Positions 33,995 to 45,866 of a DNA stretch of 64,000 nucleotides are shown piece after piece. Position numbers and translations under genes: made by a program. The DNA lies in NCBI GenBank assembly GCA_002077045.2, contig KZ111162.1, forward strand, positions 442,029-506,028. The letters run 5' to 3'. Under the pieces are notes generated by a model, which saw only the letters and a program-made list of their open reading frames with translations, was not told the DNA's origin and made no database searches. This DNA comes from Rachicladosporium sp. CCFEE 5018. Taxonomy: Eukaryota > Ascomycota > Dothideomycetes > Cladosporiales > Cladosporiaceae. Within the stretch, counting starts at the first letter, position 1, and each line of letters begins with the position of its first letter.

Positions 33995-35733
33995 TCACTC
34001 ATCGCTCGCTTCCTCTTTCCTCGTACGAGTTTCGAGCTTTTCCAACCGCAGCTCTACAGCAAATACGGCCTTTACCAAGCTTGAGAGCGATGTTCCTCCC
34101 AAATCGGAGGCTTTCTCATACAGCACCCTGATCGGACCTATGAGCTCAGAGGCCTCTCGATGGCGTTTGTAGTAAGTTCCTGCACGGTTGACTTTGTCAT
34201 CCGATGCGGTTTTCGATACGACCGACAAAGTGGTCAGATTTGCCTGCGTCTCTCGAAGATGCTGTGAGAGCTCATCCCGTTGTTCCGGAGCTTTGGATGT
34301 TACTGTAGGCGTAGTCTTATCTGTGGAGAGCGGCGCAGGGAACAGTCCCATCATCGTTCGTCTGAAGTCCGCTTCTTTCCCCGCGCGGCCCTGCTCTCCT
34401 ACAGACTCACTTGCGAGATTGTTCTGGTACCAGTCAAGGTATCGATCAAGGTCCTCATGGCCCATGTTCAGGCAGTCTGTGTCTGTGATTGCGAAAGCAT
34501 CGGAATTCGACATTGGCTCCGGTTTGGGAAATTTTTCAGCGTCGCTCGACTGCGATTTCTGCCAGGCGTCCCAATTCATACGCAGAGCTGACATATCCTG
34601 TGCGCTTGCAGGATGGCGTTCGTGATCGTCACAGGGAAACAGTAGCTTCGTAACCACAACTATTAGGGCCATCAATCTGACTTCAGGGTACCGTACAGGA
34701 AACTCCGAACGACGTGCACCTTCGAACAGATACCCGAAGTCCAGTCCGAGCATGCGAGCGAGCCTAGTAGTCGTCGCGAACACCTCGATTGGCAGCGCGA
34801 GGGCTCGCATCCAGCGATACAGCAGTAGTGGATGATTGACAGCTGGCATTCCCATGCCGAAATCTTCGTGGAATTGCTTCGCCGTATCGAAGATTCGTCT
34901 TTGCAGGTCCTCGGCTTTCAAGATCGTTTGAGGTTCCAGGAGCGACTGGTACTGGCCTGGTAGCTTCTCCGTGAGAGACTTTTGCACCAGTCTGATAGCT
35001 GAGTAGTAAGGTAGCGAGCCCTTATCTGCTAGACTGATGTAGTCGGCAATTGTGACTGGCAGTCGAAGGAGCAGCGTAGCAATATAGCATAATGCAAGGG
35101 TATCCACCAGAGTCGCGATTCCGCTCGTAGAAGCTTTGCGTCGCGAGGTCTGTGAAGCGTTCGTCACTGTGCCACTTTCGCCCTCAGATTGCGAGCTGAA
35201 AATCTGCGATTGACCCTCCGTATCGGTGCCAGATTCATAACCATCGCGGAACTGCACCTTGCGCAGTCGAAGAGCCCATAGCTCTCGCACGATGCCCTGA
35301 AGTACAGTATCAGACCTTATGCACGCTTGTGATGACCGTGGAGAGACTTACCTCGATCTCCACACTAACCTTCCCTTCATCCACAAGCCACTTGACCTGC
35401 TTCCGCAGCACGACTTGCAACGCGATCAAATAGTACTCCACTGCCTTCGACCCCTCGAATGTTCGGTCAGTCTTCGTGCTCTCGACATCAGAATCGACTC
35501 GTCGATGCTTTCGGCCAGCGAGGACGAGCTCTCCGGTATCTTCGACTACGGCTGCGCCCCGCTAGGTATGGTCAGGATCGCGAAACAGAGACAAACGCTT
35601 CGAAGAGACGTACGTCTGATTGCTGATGTCCTTGATCGCAGTAGGTGTATCCATCCTCACCTTGCTGGAAACGTCGCGATCCACAGTTTTCGTTGTTGCA
35701 GGGCTCTGGACGGCGTTTAGGACGAGAAGACAT
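33995..35733 (-). CDS. RRN7: RNA polymerase I core factor subunit Rrn7 (TAF1B)
   Basis: A TFIIB-like subunit of the core factor that recruits RNA polymerase I to rDNA promoters in the nucleolus. Exons 35733-35614, 35561-35352 and 35296-33995 give 543 residues, each intron in phase 0. Exon 1 encodes the RRN7-type zinc ribbon: C-x4-C (CNNENC), then YTYCDQGHQ with the second Cys and a His. Exon 2 has KAVEYYLIALQVVLRKQVKWL, the start of the cyclin-like fold. Exon 3 continues with IATLVDTLALCYIATLLLRLPVTIADYI and PEVRLMALIVVVTKLLFPCDD. The C-terminal 100 residues are charged and helical (VELRLEKLETRTRKEEASDE). The assignment rests on the zinc ribbon plus this arrangement. Confidence 0.88.
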
Positions 35734-36351
35734 CGTGAATGCAGTACGTGATGGATGGACCAAAAGGTGCACAGCACGACTTCCTCAGGTGTCGTGCTCT
35801 CATGACCTCGATCGCGCCTGCCTACAAAAATTCTTTCTGCGCTTACACCACATCATGTGTGGCAAGAGCGAATGACACTATGGGCGTTTCTGCTGACAAC
35901 AGTCGTGAGAAAATCGAAATATTGGGTTTGTATAAGTCACTAACGTTGGCGAGGGAAATCGAGTTGTATGTTTTCCGAAGGTTGCAGCGGGCACGAGATC
36001 CACGCACGAAGGGACCTGAGCGATTGATGATCGGATACTCGAAAAGCCGAGACCATCTTATTGCGTACATCACGTTGTCACGCACTTCACGGTAATCACT
36101 GCGTTGCTTCAGGTTCGTGAAGGGATTCGTCAATTCTGCTACAGTCGGAAACTGGCGTTCCGCCTATTCCCTCCCAGCAACAGCCTCGTCGCTTTTGCAC
36201 CAATCCTAAACCACACTGTCCGCGTGGCAGCCGTAGCCCATGCGCGTCTCGTATCCCAGCGCTTGCTATGAAGTGACCATGACGTGCGTAAACTGCGCCA
36301 TCTCCATGCCCATTCGTGAAGGTTGGCCAACTGAGCCATTCGAAGGACTCT
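35734..36351. promoter_or_regulatory. Intergenic, RRN7 promoter / eIF5A 3' region
   Basis: About 620 nt between two minus-strand genes; no gene seen. Confidence 0.35.
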
Positions 36352-37067
36352 CTATTTCTGGGGAGCCTCCTTGACATCGATGCAGGTCTCCTCGCCCATG
36401 GCAGTGAGGACGATGACGTCTGTACACGTGTCAGAAACGTGATGCAATGCTGATTATAGTGCGGAAGTGTACTCACTAACGTCCTTGCCCTCGTCGGTGA
36501 ACATCTTGTTGATCTTCTCGGCAACCTCACCCTCGGGAACCTTGCAATCGTCCTTGGTGTCGCCATTGTCGGACATGAGGGACAAGAAGCCATCATCGGT
36601 GACATCCAACTAGACACACCTTCGTCAGCCCTGCCCAGACTGATCTTCTCCACTTCAAGATTGTACTCACAAGCTGGAACTCGCGGCGCGAAACGTTGGG
36701 AACATCCATGTTGTGGGTCGATGGGCACAGCTCTTCCAGCTTCTTGCCGGTGAAGATATCAATGGCGACCAAATGGACCTTGGCGTGACCGTGCTTGCCA
36801 GTCTTGGAGGTGGACATCTCGACGATCTTGCAGGGGCGGTTCTTAATCACGACGTGGCCGTTCTTCCTGAGCGACGAGCACTGCATGGGGTAGGTGGTCG
36901 ACGCGCCGGCGTCGGCGCTGTCGAAGGTGTGCTCATGCTAGTGATAACGGGGTTAGTTGGGGGGTCTAGTGGTGTGGCGCGGAGATCTTGGCGGAGGGGC
37001 GGAGGGGTAACGCCATGGGTCCGGAACGGCATAGGCTTACCTGAGCGTCGTTGTCTTGATCCGCCAT
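36352..37067 (-). CDS. HYP2: Translation elongation factor eIF5A
   Basis: Relieves stalled ribosomes at polyproline and other hard motifs and needs hypusine modification. Exons 37067-37041, 36937-36671, 36609-36477 and 36419-36352 give 164 residues. The hypusination loop STSKTGKHGHAK places the modified Lys at about residue 57. Other marks are the SH3-like domain start NGHVVIKNRPCKIVEMS and the C-terminal OB domain LDVTDDGFLSLMSDNGDTKDD. The third intron uses GTGAGT at 36476, which yields KDVNVIVLTAMGEE as in other fungi; a GTTAGT four bases earlier would give the wrong frame. The first exon has only nine codons. Confidence 0.97.
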
Positions 37068-37626
37068 AGTGAAAGATGCTAGCGGAGTAAGGGTAGATGG
37101 GGTGTATGAGGGTGGCGTCGAACAGTAAGGGCCGGGGGGAATGGTATTTGGTAAGGTCGAAATCGAGAATTTGAGAACAAGGTGGGGAAGTTTTGCCCCA
37201 CTTCGACCAATCAGGGTCCACTTCACCGTCCTGAACACCTCATGTAAGCAGATCCAAAGAATGGAATCTGCGTGATTCCGAAAGCTCCTCGTGCGACTAG
37301 GTGGCGAGGAAGGTAGTCGCATCCAGCTAGGGGTTAGCTCGTGGTGTGGACGTCTCGCGAAAAGCAGGGCAACTGACCGGGCACGTGACCATCATCTCCC
37401 CGTAAGTCAGGACACCTTCTTATGCTTTTATACACATCGCTGGAGAGCTATTGTATGGACGGAGGATCCTCTGAGAAGGACACATGCATGGTTGCTGCAC
37501 GCGTCATCGCCTCTCGTTAGTCTGACAGCGCTCTTTTCACTATTGCAGCCATGCTGATATTACCACAGGAAGATTACCGCATCCAGAGAGCGAACATAAT
37601 CCTGTCTACCTAACTCAACGTCCAAT
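37068..37626. promoter_or_regulatory. Divergent promoter region, eIF5A / VPS52
   Basis: 559 nt between divergent housekeeping genes. No specific element identified. Confidence 0.4.
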
Positions 37627-39621
37627 ATGTGGCTCGACCGCTTCGCCTCGCAATCAAACACACCTTCCAATGCGTCCCCAAACCGGTCTTTCTCACCAGC
37701 GCCACGGAAATCTTTCCAATCAGGACCTACCACATCAATCCCCAGGAGACCTGGACTTCCCGCGAGAACGACATCACTTTCTGTTGCATCACTTGGTGGA
37801 TCATCAGAAAGCTTGCCTTCAATGGCACGTGTACCGAAGGGTGCGACATTACGACAGAGCCTTACTAACGGTGTTGCGCCAGATGTACGCGATCCTGAGC
37901 ACGTTCTGGAGGGATTGCTAGGGCCAGTGAGGCCGAAGCGAGTGGACGAGCCGGCAAGTGATGATGATCCTGTGACTCCGGAGCTCGCACAGGATATTGA
38001 CTTCGATGGTCTCTCGTTGGAAGAATATGCCAAGCCGGATGTTGCTACGGTGCAGCGTAACGATGCACAGGCACATGATTTTGAAGAAGAGAAGCAGCAA
38101 TTCGAGGGCCTCCATCGAGATATCGCGAATTGCGATCAATTACTACTCTCCGTGGAGACCTATCTGACTAGCTTCAAGGCCGACTTGGCTGCAGTTGCGC
38201 AGGAGATCGAGACGTTGCAGAATTGGTCTGCTAATCTCAACACCAAGCTCGATAATCGCAAAGTGGTCGAGAAAGTGCTTGGTCCCGAAGTGGAGGCTCT
38301 GATAATCCCACCCGCAGTGATCAAGAAACTGGTCGAAGGCAATGTGGACGATGTTTGGGTCAAGGCTCTCGCGGAATTTGAACGACGGACTAAGCTCATA
38401 GACAAGAAGCTAAGCCAACCAGACAGTAGCAGTGCGGCTGCTGAGAGTCTCCGGCCACTTATCGAGAATGTCTCTGACAAGGCTGTCGAGCGCATACGAG
38501 ACTACGTTGTGGCGCAGATCAAGGCATTACGGTCGCCCAATATCAACGCGCAGATCATTCAGCAAAAGAGCTTCTTGCGATATTGTAATGTATTCGCTTT
38601 TCTTGCGACACGGCAGCCACAGCTGGCCGATGAAATATCGCAGGCGTATGTCAATACGATGAGGTGGTACTATACGGCCAATTTCGCTCGATACCGAGTG
38701 TCTCTGGAGAAGATGCACGTCCATGTCATTGATCAGACAGACGCAATCGCACTGGATCCGACAAAACGAGTTGTCAAGGCTGGTACGCCTACACATAACA
38801 CATTCTCTGTCGGCCGTCGGACAGACGTGCTCAAAACCTCTTCCGACAGCGCAGTCCCAGCACACCTCGCTGAAGACGATAAAAGCATGCACTACCTCGA
38901 AATCCCTTTCCGCGCCTTCAACCTCGCCCTAATCGACAATGCCTCAACTGAATACGCCTTCCTCACCGAGTTCTTCACGAAGCACACCTTCCACACCACC
39001 CGCGCGCACTTCAACTCCATCTTCCAACCCGTCTTCGATCTCGGCCTCGCTCTCACAAAATCTCTCACCGAGCAAAGCCTCGATGCTCTAGGAATCCTGA
39101 TCTGCGTCCGTCTGAATCAGCACTTCGCCTTCGAGCTGCAGCGCCGCAAAATCCCTGCGCTAGAAGGCTACATCAACGGCACGAACATGCTGCTCTGGCC
39201 GCGCTTCCAACAAGTCATAGACATCCACTGCGACTCCATCCGAAAATTCACCGCATCCCTCCCTACTAAACCAGCCGGCTCCTCGGCTCTAAGCCTAACC
39301 ACCTCCACCACCTCTCAATCCACTGCTCCCCACCCTCTCACCCAGCGCTTCGCGAATTTCGTGCACGCTATACTGGTGCTCAGTAGCGAAGCCGGCGATG
39401 ACGAGCCGATTGGCAGTAGTCTGCGCAGACTGAGGAAGGAGTACGAGGCTTTTTTGGTGAGGTCAAGTAAGGGTGTTGCGGAGGCGAGGAAGAGGGAGAA
39501 GTTGTTGTATAATAATTACTCGCTTGTTAGTACGATTTTGGCGGATACTGAGGGGAAGATGGCGGAGGAGGTTAAGGGAAGGTTTGAGGGGTTGAGGGAA
39601 GACTTTGGGGTGGACTCTTGA
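37627..39621 (+). CDS. VPS52: GARP/EARP complex subunit Vps52
   Basis: A tethering factor for retrograde vesicles from endosomes to the Golgi. The 664-residue single-exon product has a Ser/Pro-rich N-terminal tail (about 120 residues) and a coiled-coil region near residues 140-230 (FEEEKQQFEGLHRDIANCDQ). Then comes the conserved core: IPPAVIKKLVEGNVDDVWV, DYVVAQIKALRSPNINAQII, QQKSFLRYCNVFAFLATRQP and TMRWYYTANFARYR. The C-terminal part LEIPFRAFNLALIDNAS and TEYAFLTEFF is also typical. Length agrees with fungal homologues. Confidence 0.93.
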   Translation: MWLDRFASQSNTPSNASPNRSFSPAPRKSFQSGPTTSIPRRPGLPARTTSLSVASLGGSSESLPSMARVPKGATLRQSLTNGVAPDVRDPEHVLEGLLGPVRPKRVDEPASDDDPVTPELAQDIDFDGLSLEEYAKPDVATVQRNDAQAHDFEEEKQQFEGLHRDIANCDQLLLSVETYLTSFKADLAAVAQEIETLQNWSANLNTKLDNRKVVEKVLGPEVEALIIPPAVIKKLVEGNVDDVWVKALAEFERRTKLIDKKLSQPDSSSAAAESLRPLIENVSDKAVERIRDYVVAQIKALRSPNINAQIIQQKSFLRYCNVFAFLATRQPQLADEISQAYVNTMRWYYTANFARYRVSLEKMHVHVIDQTDAIALDPTKRVVKAGTPTHNTFSVGRRTDVLKTSSDSAVPAHLAEDDKSMHYLEIPFRAFNLALIDNASTEYAFLTEFFTKHTFHTTRAHFNSIFQPVFDLGLALTKSLTEQSLDALGILICVRLNQHFAFELQRRKIPALEGYINGTNMLLWPRFQQVIDIHCDSIRKFTASLPTKPAGSSALSLTTSTTSQSTAPHPLTQRFANFVHAILVLSSEAGDDEPIGSSLRRLRKEYEAFLVRSSKGVAEARKREKLLYNNYSLVSTILADTEGKMAEEVKGRFEGLREDFGVDS

Positions 39622-40166
39622 GGCAGTCTTAATGCTCCCCATAGATACTCCCCAGACTGAATGCGAGTGCTGATCTTGACAATCCACTTGTATTTGCTTT
39701 CTCCAGTTTCGTGATGATAGACTGGCGCTCAGAAGGACAACGCTCCAGCAATGGAATACTGCGCTCTCCTGGCAGTGAGAAGCAGCCGTGGCATGCGCTA
39801 CTTGTACGAAACGCCGGAGACAATGTCTCTTCGTGAGAGCTCTCCTCGTGACGCAGTCTCCTGTGCCGATGAAGGTTTCACAATGTCATTCCCAACTTCC
39901 GGAAATTCGAATACCTGTCGGTGCGATACATGGAAATAGATTACACTGTTCTACATATTTCGGTCATCCAAATCATGACATCGCATTGAGCCTATGATCA
40001 ACCTACAAGACGCCTCGGAAGTATGAAGACGACTACCACCAAGGCAAGGTTTCGCCGTGCACTTGCCCCAATCTTGTACGAGGAACGTAAATTACATATA
40101 CTCCCAGAACTCCGAGACATCATAGCGTCATAACACATCGTCGCGGCTGCAACATAAACTCGATTA
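39622..40166. other. Convergent intergenic region
   Basis: 545 nt between the ends of VPS52 (+) and the coiled-coil gene (-); nothing recognised. Confidence 0.4.
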
Positions 40167-41238
40167 TCATGATGGACCAGTGAAAGAACTGGCCTCGGTC
40201 GCAGGCGTGGTGATACCGCTCTCTTCGCTCGCGAGGCTTGACGCATCAGCTAGTGGAGAGTGACTGTGCGACTGCGTCGCTGATCTCGCTGTTCGACGAT
40301 CGTCGGTGGGTGAGGCAGATGAGAGGTCTGATACTTGACGCTCTTCACAAGAGTTAGCCCATTGCTACACAAGTCAAAAATTTCAGCAATGACTTACCAA
40401 GTTCCTTCACCCGCAGCTTCAACATCTGGTTCTCTCGCGTTAGCGTCTGCGTCTCAGCTTGATAGAAAGCAGTCTCGTCTCGTGTGCCGCCGAGTAGGAA
40501 GTCTTCCGTCAATGGACCCAGAGCTCCATGGCCACCGCCGGAACTTGGGCCATTTTTAGGCGATCCAGATTGGCTGTTCACGCGATGCGACGACTGCCGT
40601 GAGAGGGAGGAAGGACGTTTGTAAGCTCCAAGACCATGAGGCAGCGCCGCGACTGATGTCGAGCGGGAAGATGGCGATGGACGATCGAAGGGATTGCTTT
40701 GCGCTGTTGATCCTGGTGTGTCGGCGAGCGCGGAGGTGCCTGTGCTTTCTGGAGGAGTGTAGAGTGGGCCTCTGTGTTGCTTCTGCAGAGCATTGAGCTG
40801 GTCTTGCTGGATGCGGATCATATACAGCAGTCGGTTGGCTTGCGACTCCTGCTCTTCTTCAAGCTTCTGATGAAGCTCTCCCAGACTAGGCTGCCGAGTG
40901 TGGTGATAATCTGTCGGTCGTCTGTTGAACCTTGGGCTCCCATTATCACTGGGCGATACCATCTCACCAGCAGCTGGGATGGTGGGATCGTTGATCTGGA
41001 GATTCGTCATCAGGCTTGAGCGTCGCCGGAAGATCGGCGCAGAGGGCGCGTGCTGGAAGCTGGCGTTCATCGTTGCGGCTGCTTGCAGCGAGGACAGCGA
41101 TGGGGAGCGCGGGGATGTGGGACCGGGGTGGAAGGGGTCTGCGTTGGTGAATGAGATGCGGCGGGGTCGTTGGTGTGCGAACGGCGATCCTGGTGGTGGA
41201 GGGGAATGCATTGAGAGTGTGTTGATGTCGGACTGCAT
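40167..41238 (-). CDS. Coiled-coil protein of unknown function
   Basis: Two exons, 41238-40398 and 40342-40167, with a 55-nt intron; 338 residues from MQSDINTLSMHSPPPPG. The N-terminal part is Ser/Pro-rich with an RRISFTNADPFHPG block. A first helix LGELHQKLEEEQESQANRLL and IRIQQDQLNALQKQH near residues 120-160 and a second QAETQTLTRENQMLKLRVKE near 265-285 are coiled-coil-like; the second continues across the intron as LERQVSDLSS. There is no DNA-binding basic region, so a bZIP is unlikely. The ending is Ser/Thr-rich. I cannot name the family. The start is the first in-frame ATG; upstream codons lack one. Confidence 0.75.
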
Positions 41239-42888
41239 TGTTCGATCGAGATGATACAGTGGAAGTATTGTGTTACCTGTGTTTGCTAGATGATGTAGCA
41301 ACTATGAGGTGCTCCATATATGAGAGTGCATCGCTGCAAGCTCGGTGATCACTCCGTAGGCACTTCGATAGGTGGTCCCATTGCTGTTAGAGTCTCACCA
41401 CCCTGATGTCAGGGCAGTCGAGCTGCAGTCGGGTAGAGTTCCGCTCGGGTGTTACCGCGTGGGAGCGTTGGTTCGTTGGTCATGTTTGGTCGTCTATCGG
41501 AGCCCACCGACGAGGCCCCTATCGTTCTCACATTCTATCCTTGAAAGACCTGGAATGTGCGTGATCGCTGCCCGCTGATGCCAGTGCTTGTGGTGAACAT
41601 ATAGCTGTGTAGGGTGATCTTCATACAATCTGTACCACCTGGTATCAAAGCTTCCTCGCGGCCCGAAGTCGCGCACGACGGGTACAGTAGTCGATGATCG
41701 CAGGGGTGTGCAAAGCATTGACATTCAGTAGACGAACAGACAGCCATGGCGCAGCATTGTCGAGGAGCTGTGAGCAACAAGACGAGCGGACGGACTATTG
41801 ATCTACGACACAGTTGAGCCCCTGAAATCCTCGCATCAAGTCTGCATCGCCTTTGGATTGGCATCTGTTCAAGGAGTGAAGTCCGAAGACTCCCGCCTCG
41901 GATCGGCAAGTTACCCGCGTCCACGCCGTTTGATCTTCACGTACTCGACCTGGTCGAAATTTGATGTCGGTTACAAATGCTTGCGCCTCTCACAACTATG
42001 TCACTTGCGAGTCGCGACGAGTCGTCTGGCGATGCCGCTGACATCAACGGCGCGAGCCTTAACGCTCTGGCGTACTGGCCGCTCTGTGCCACATGGCGAA
42101 TGAGAGCTACCTGGTCGCTGGGACTATTCCACCGTTCGGTTTGGCCAACGCTCAGATCTACCTGTCTTCCGGGTTTGTATGCGACACGTCGCAGAGTCGA
42201 TATGATCACCAGCTCGAGCGCGAGTGTGGTGGTCGGCAATGCTCAAGTCATCTATATTGGCCGGCAGTTGACCTCCTCTTCTCATCCTCTCCTGTCGTCA
42301 GCAGTAATCTATCCAGCCCCATTCACGATACTCGAGCGTTTCATACTGACTCGCTAGAATTTGCGATCTGTTGCGCATTCATCTCCTAGACACTGCATCT
42401 CCTCGAGTCTCCTCGATCATACACAGCTGCAACGTCTCGGCTTCGTCAAGTCCTCGCGTCGACCACATCCTCACACTGGCCTGCATCGCATACAAAGGAT
42501 TGACTATGACACCACACAACTAACCGTTCCGCTTTACTGGTGTTCGATCTTGCCACATTAGGAAACCGTTTATACGCCTCCAGTGGACCCAATTTCCACG
42601 CCACGGCTTGTGAAGCTCGACGCCAGCTACGCGAAACCGTCAACCCTGCGTGCACGTCGCGCGATACGTGATAGTCTTTTCTACTGACCGGTCACCCTCA
42701 GCTACATGCTGACCGACACCACACTGCACAATGCCGCACACAAATCACGACCTGAGACACCGAACTGTGCGCAGACATCACTTTTAGCACCGAATGGGAT
42801 AGCTCTGCACACCAGGCGCAACAGTCTGCGATATCGAGATTCCACGCGCCATGCGTACTTTGTCGACAAACCTTTACCTCCAATAATC
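41239..42888. promoter_or_regulatory. Large divergent intergenic region
   Basis: About 1.65 kb between divergent genes, including a possible 61-codon upstream extension of the next gene from the ATG at 42706 that looks like leader rather than coding sequence. Nothing else recognised. Confidence 0.4.
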
Positions 42889-45621
42889 ATGGAAGACCCT
42901 CAACAATCGAACGCGCCTCTACCACAGCGCAAAACCAACATGTCGCTTTTCAGTCTCTTCAGCAGACCCAAGGTCCAAAAGCAACGGGGGTATGCCGAGC
43001 CTGGCCTTCCTCCCATGTCGGCCCCAAAATCGAGCAATCCATCGCGGCTCGACCTGACGGAGACGAAGCCATCCCTCGATGCTCTGCCTCCACGCTCCAC
43101 AAGCGCACTCTCGTTCCGCACAACGAACACCGAAGCCACCGCCCGCAGATCCAAGATCTATTGCTCTGCGCAGCACGAGAAATACGAACGGGGACCTGTC
43201 TGGGATCCTCCTCCACTCTTTCAAGCGTACCCGCAGTCTTTGAAGCACGGTGTTGCTGAAGTCTCAGTGGCAGATCAGGGCACCGTTCTGGCCAAATCAA
43301 GAGTCGCTCGTGGCCGACTTCAGGTTCCAAACGACCATACCGCTAGGGGAGGCCTGGACAGCGACAAAGCGGCCGAGACTCAGCGCATCGGCAGAGGCAC
43401 CAAAGGCAGCATCTCTGGTGACTTACAGCGGAAGATTTTCGTCCTCGTTACAGCTGGCCACCTGTTGCAGTACGCAGAACACGGCCCCAGCGGTCGTCTA
43501 CCCGAACGTATCCTCTCACTCAATGAATCATCCGCTGCATTCGCAAGCGACCTTGTACCTGGACAGCATTTCGTTGTGCAGATCTCTCAAGCCGTCGACA
43601 AGCAGGGTAGACCCACTGCACCTTCCGGATCGCTGTTCAGCCGGATGGGCATGAGGAGTGCGACCAGCAGGCAGACTGTCTCGCAGATGCTACTTATCTT
43701 ACCGCACGCTGAAGAGATGGGAGACTGGATTCGAGCGACGAAGAACTGTATTGCGTCGCTGAATGGAGAGCAGCCCATGGAGAACAACGAAGCTGAGATC
43801 AAGAGCAGGGCTGCTGTCTCCACGGACGCGCGTACGAGAACTTCGGTTTCTGAGCGGAACGGCTCAGGTGAGAGTATACCCTACTTTGTGCGAGGCGGTG
43901 AGGTTCTCGAGGCTCACCTCCGAGGGCGATCCATCTCCCCGATGCCTCCGCCCAAACACGACGAGTTCCAAGTGGATTGCAGCCCAGATCGGCGTCGCAT
44001 GTCACCAGACTCGGAGCGCAATCCTCCGGACTCAGTCACTGCGGCTCCGCCTCCTGTCGATGCGCAGCCACATGATAACGACGTCAGTGAAGCCGAAGCT
44101 TTTGCTGCAAAACTCGCACTCGGCTCCTCATACGTTCGACCACAGACGGCTAGGAGTCGCAGGCCTTCAGATGCCGGCTCAATCGCATCGTCGATTGCGC
44201 CGTCACAGGATCAGCTGCGCTTAAATAGCCTACGAAGCAGTGTGCGCATCTCCACCACCTCATACACCACCGGCATGACTTCTCGCACCAACTCGATGAC
44301 GAGTGATCTGGCTCCACACAAGCAGAGTTCGGAGTCCGCGGCGGGCTATCGCAACCTGTCAAGCTATGCTTCGAGTCACTCGAGCAAGCGTCGCTCGGTG
44401 CTTCCAGCTACGACGCCGGTGCCACCTACGCTGCACCTGCAGACGGCCGAACCCTCAGCTCTGGATCTACGCGTCCCATCACCAATGCTGCATCTCACTC
44501 CAGACGTGTCGCCTGTAGTTGGCCGCAGCTTATCTCCTGGCCCGCCAGCACGCGCACCTCCCCAGCCACCACATTATAACATAACGTCGAAGCAGAGTCT
44601 TCCAGATCTGCCGTCGCACACCCATCGCGCGAAGCACGACTCCAAGCTTGATGTCAGTCCCATTGCCGAGACAGGCAGGCCACAGTCCTTTGTCGGCGAT
44701 CTGCCGTCGCCCTACCTGTGGTCGAAGACACACCCTGCGACCAAGCGTGCATCGCTACTGCCCAGTGCCGCCGAAAACCGCGTGCAAAGAATCAACTCCG
44801 CGCCCGCCTTGCGCAACTCGATCATACAGCCAAGATCTGGCGGCTTTCGCTTACCACTAAAGATCAACCCCATCATCCCTGAGCAAGCATCCGCCAGTCC
44901 AGCATTCACGCCCGAAACCCAAGCCGCGCAACCCCAGACCCACACCCTCGAAGCCAAGATCGACCCGCAATCCCGCTCCGTAAGCCCCCTCGAGGCACCC
45001 CCCGCCCCACCACCACCCGACCGGCACCCAGCGCGTCCACGCCGAGTCTCTCTCTTTCCCAGCCCACCAAGCCACCCCAATGCTCCCTCCAACACCCGCC
45101 CAGCGAGCCTCATGTCACCCACTAAGCGCTCCTCAACCCAGTCGCCAAGCCCCTCAACGAGAGCGACAACAACAATCAAGCCCCTCCCCACGCAGCTCCG
45201 CATCCTCACCCCTCCAATCCGCAGCCTCAAACCCTCACGCTCCTCAATCTACCTCCCTTCATCCCGCTCGTCCACTTACCTTCCTGCCTCTCGCTCAGCC
45301 TCGCCACAGCCGCCCGAGCAGCCCCGCCCCGCGTCACCGACAGATCCCTATCGCTCGCCCATCAGCCAGACTTTCACTTCTCCGCGAAGCTCTATCGCGG
45401 GATTTTGGCCGGTCTCAGCGCTACCGCCGCTGGATCTGGGGATTTCGGTTGTGGGATTGGGACCTCCGGCTCCGCCGCCGTTGACGCCGTTGCCTTTGCC
45501 GCCGACGATTGGTGGGGGAAGTAGGCCGGGAAGTCGCCCAGGAAGCCCAATGGGCATAAGGAGGAGGGAGGCTAGTCCCGCGCTTGGAAGGGGGAGTGGA
45601 TTAGGGATTGGGGTGTCATGA
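42889..45621 (+). CDS. PH-domain protein with long disordered C-terminus
   Basis: About 910 residues from the ATG at 42889; a further in-frame ATG at 42706 would add 61 residues that look non-conserved. The start MEDPQQSNAPLPQRKTNMSL and then FSLFSRPKVQKQRGYAEPGL is followed by a pleckstrin-homology-like region near residues 150-290: LQRKIFVLVTAGHLLQYAE, LPGQ-type strand FVVQISQAVD, and the closing helix MGDWIRATKNCIASL. The rest is Pro/Ser/Arg-rich and probably disordered, with many S-P sites and a short repeat built on YLPxSRS near 45240-45295. PH domains bind phosphoinositides or proteins at membranes; the specific role is unknown. Confidence 0.75.
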   Translation: MEDPQQSNAPLPQRKTNMSLFSLFSRPKVQKQRGYAEPGLPPMSAPKSSNPSRLDLTETKPSLDALPPRSTSALSFRTTNTEATARRSKIYCSAQHEKYERGPVWDPPPLFQAYPQSLKHGVAEVSVADQGTVLAKSRVARGRLQVPNDHTARGGLDSDKAAETQRIGRGTKGSISGDLQRKIFVLVTAGHLLQYAEHGPSGRLPERILSLNESSAAFASDLVPGQHFVVQISQAVDKQGRPTAPSGSLFSRMGMRSATSRQTVSQMLLILPHAEEMGDWIRATKNCIASLNGEQPMENNEAEIKSRAAVSTDARTRTSVSERNGSGESIPYFVRGGEVLEAHLRGRSISPMPPPKHDEFQVDCSPDRRRMSPDSERNPPDSVTAAPPPVDAQPHDNDVSEAEAFAAKLALGSSYVRPQTARSRRPSDAGSIASSIAPSQDQLRLNSLRSSVRISTTSYTTGMTSRTNSMTSDLAPHKQSSESAAGYRNLSSYASSHSSKRRSVLPATTPVPPTLHLQTAEPSALDLRVPSPMLHLTPDVSPVVGRSLSPGPPARAPPQPPHYNITSKQSLPDLPSHTHRAKHDSKLDVSPIAETGRPQSFVGDLPSPYLWSKTHPATKRASLLPSAAENRVQRINSAPALRNSIIQPRSGGFRLPLKINPIIPEQASASPAFTPETQAAQPQTHTLEAKIDPQSRSVSPLEAPPAPPPPDRHPARPRRVSLFPSPPSHPNAPSNTRPASLMSPTKRSSTQSPSPSTRATTTIKPLPTQLRILTPPIRSLKPSRSSIYLPSSRSSTYLPASRSASPQPPEQPRPASPTDPYRSPISQTFTSPRSSIAGFWPVSALPPLDLGISVVGLGPPAPPPLTPLPLPPTIGGGSRPGSRPGSPMGIRRREASPALGRGSGLGIGVS

Positions 45622-45866
45622 TGAGAGTACGAGAAAGATTGTGCGGGATTGATTGAAGATGACAATGAGAACGATTTGCGTATTTTGGGTATCGGTGCTT
45701 TTAATTTTAGAGCGCGCATATATACCCCAGCAGCAACATGTATAGAGCATCATTACAACATTTAAAACTGCTCTAAACAGCATCGTGCATTCTTCTCCTG
45801 CTCTCCACGGTCCCAACGCCCAAGCGCCATGCTATGCCCTTCCTCTCAGCTACAATGATATCGTCT

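Noticed and set aside
40398..41238. bZIP transcription factor call for the coiled-coil protein
   Set aside because: There is a leucine-rich helix but no basic DNA-binding stretch before it.
42706..42888. Upstream in-frame ATG extending the PH-domain protein by 61 residues
   Set aside because: The added stretch looks like leader sequence, and the second ATG (42889) is followed by text that reads as a protein start. Kept as an alternative only.
44712..45230. Minus-strand Gly-rich open frame within the PH-domain gene
   Set aside because: Produced by the Pro-rich codons of the sense strand.
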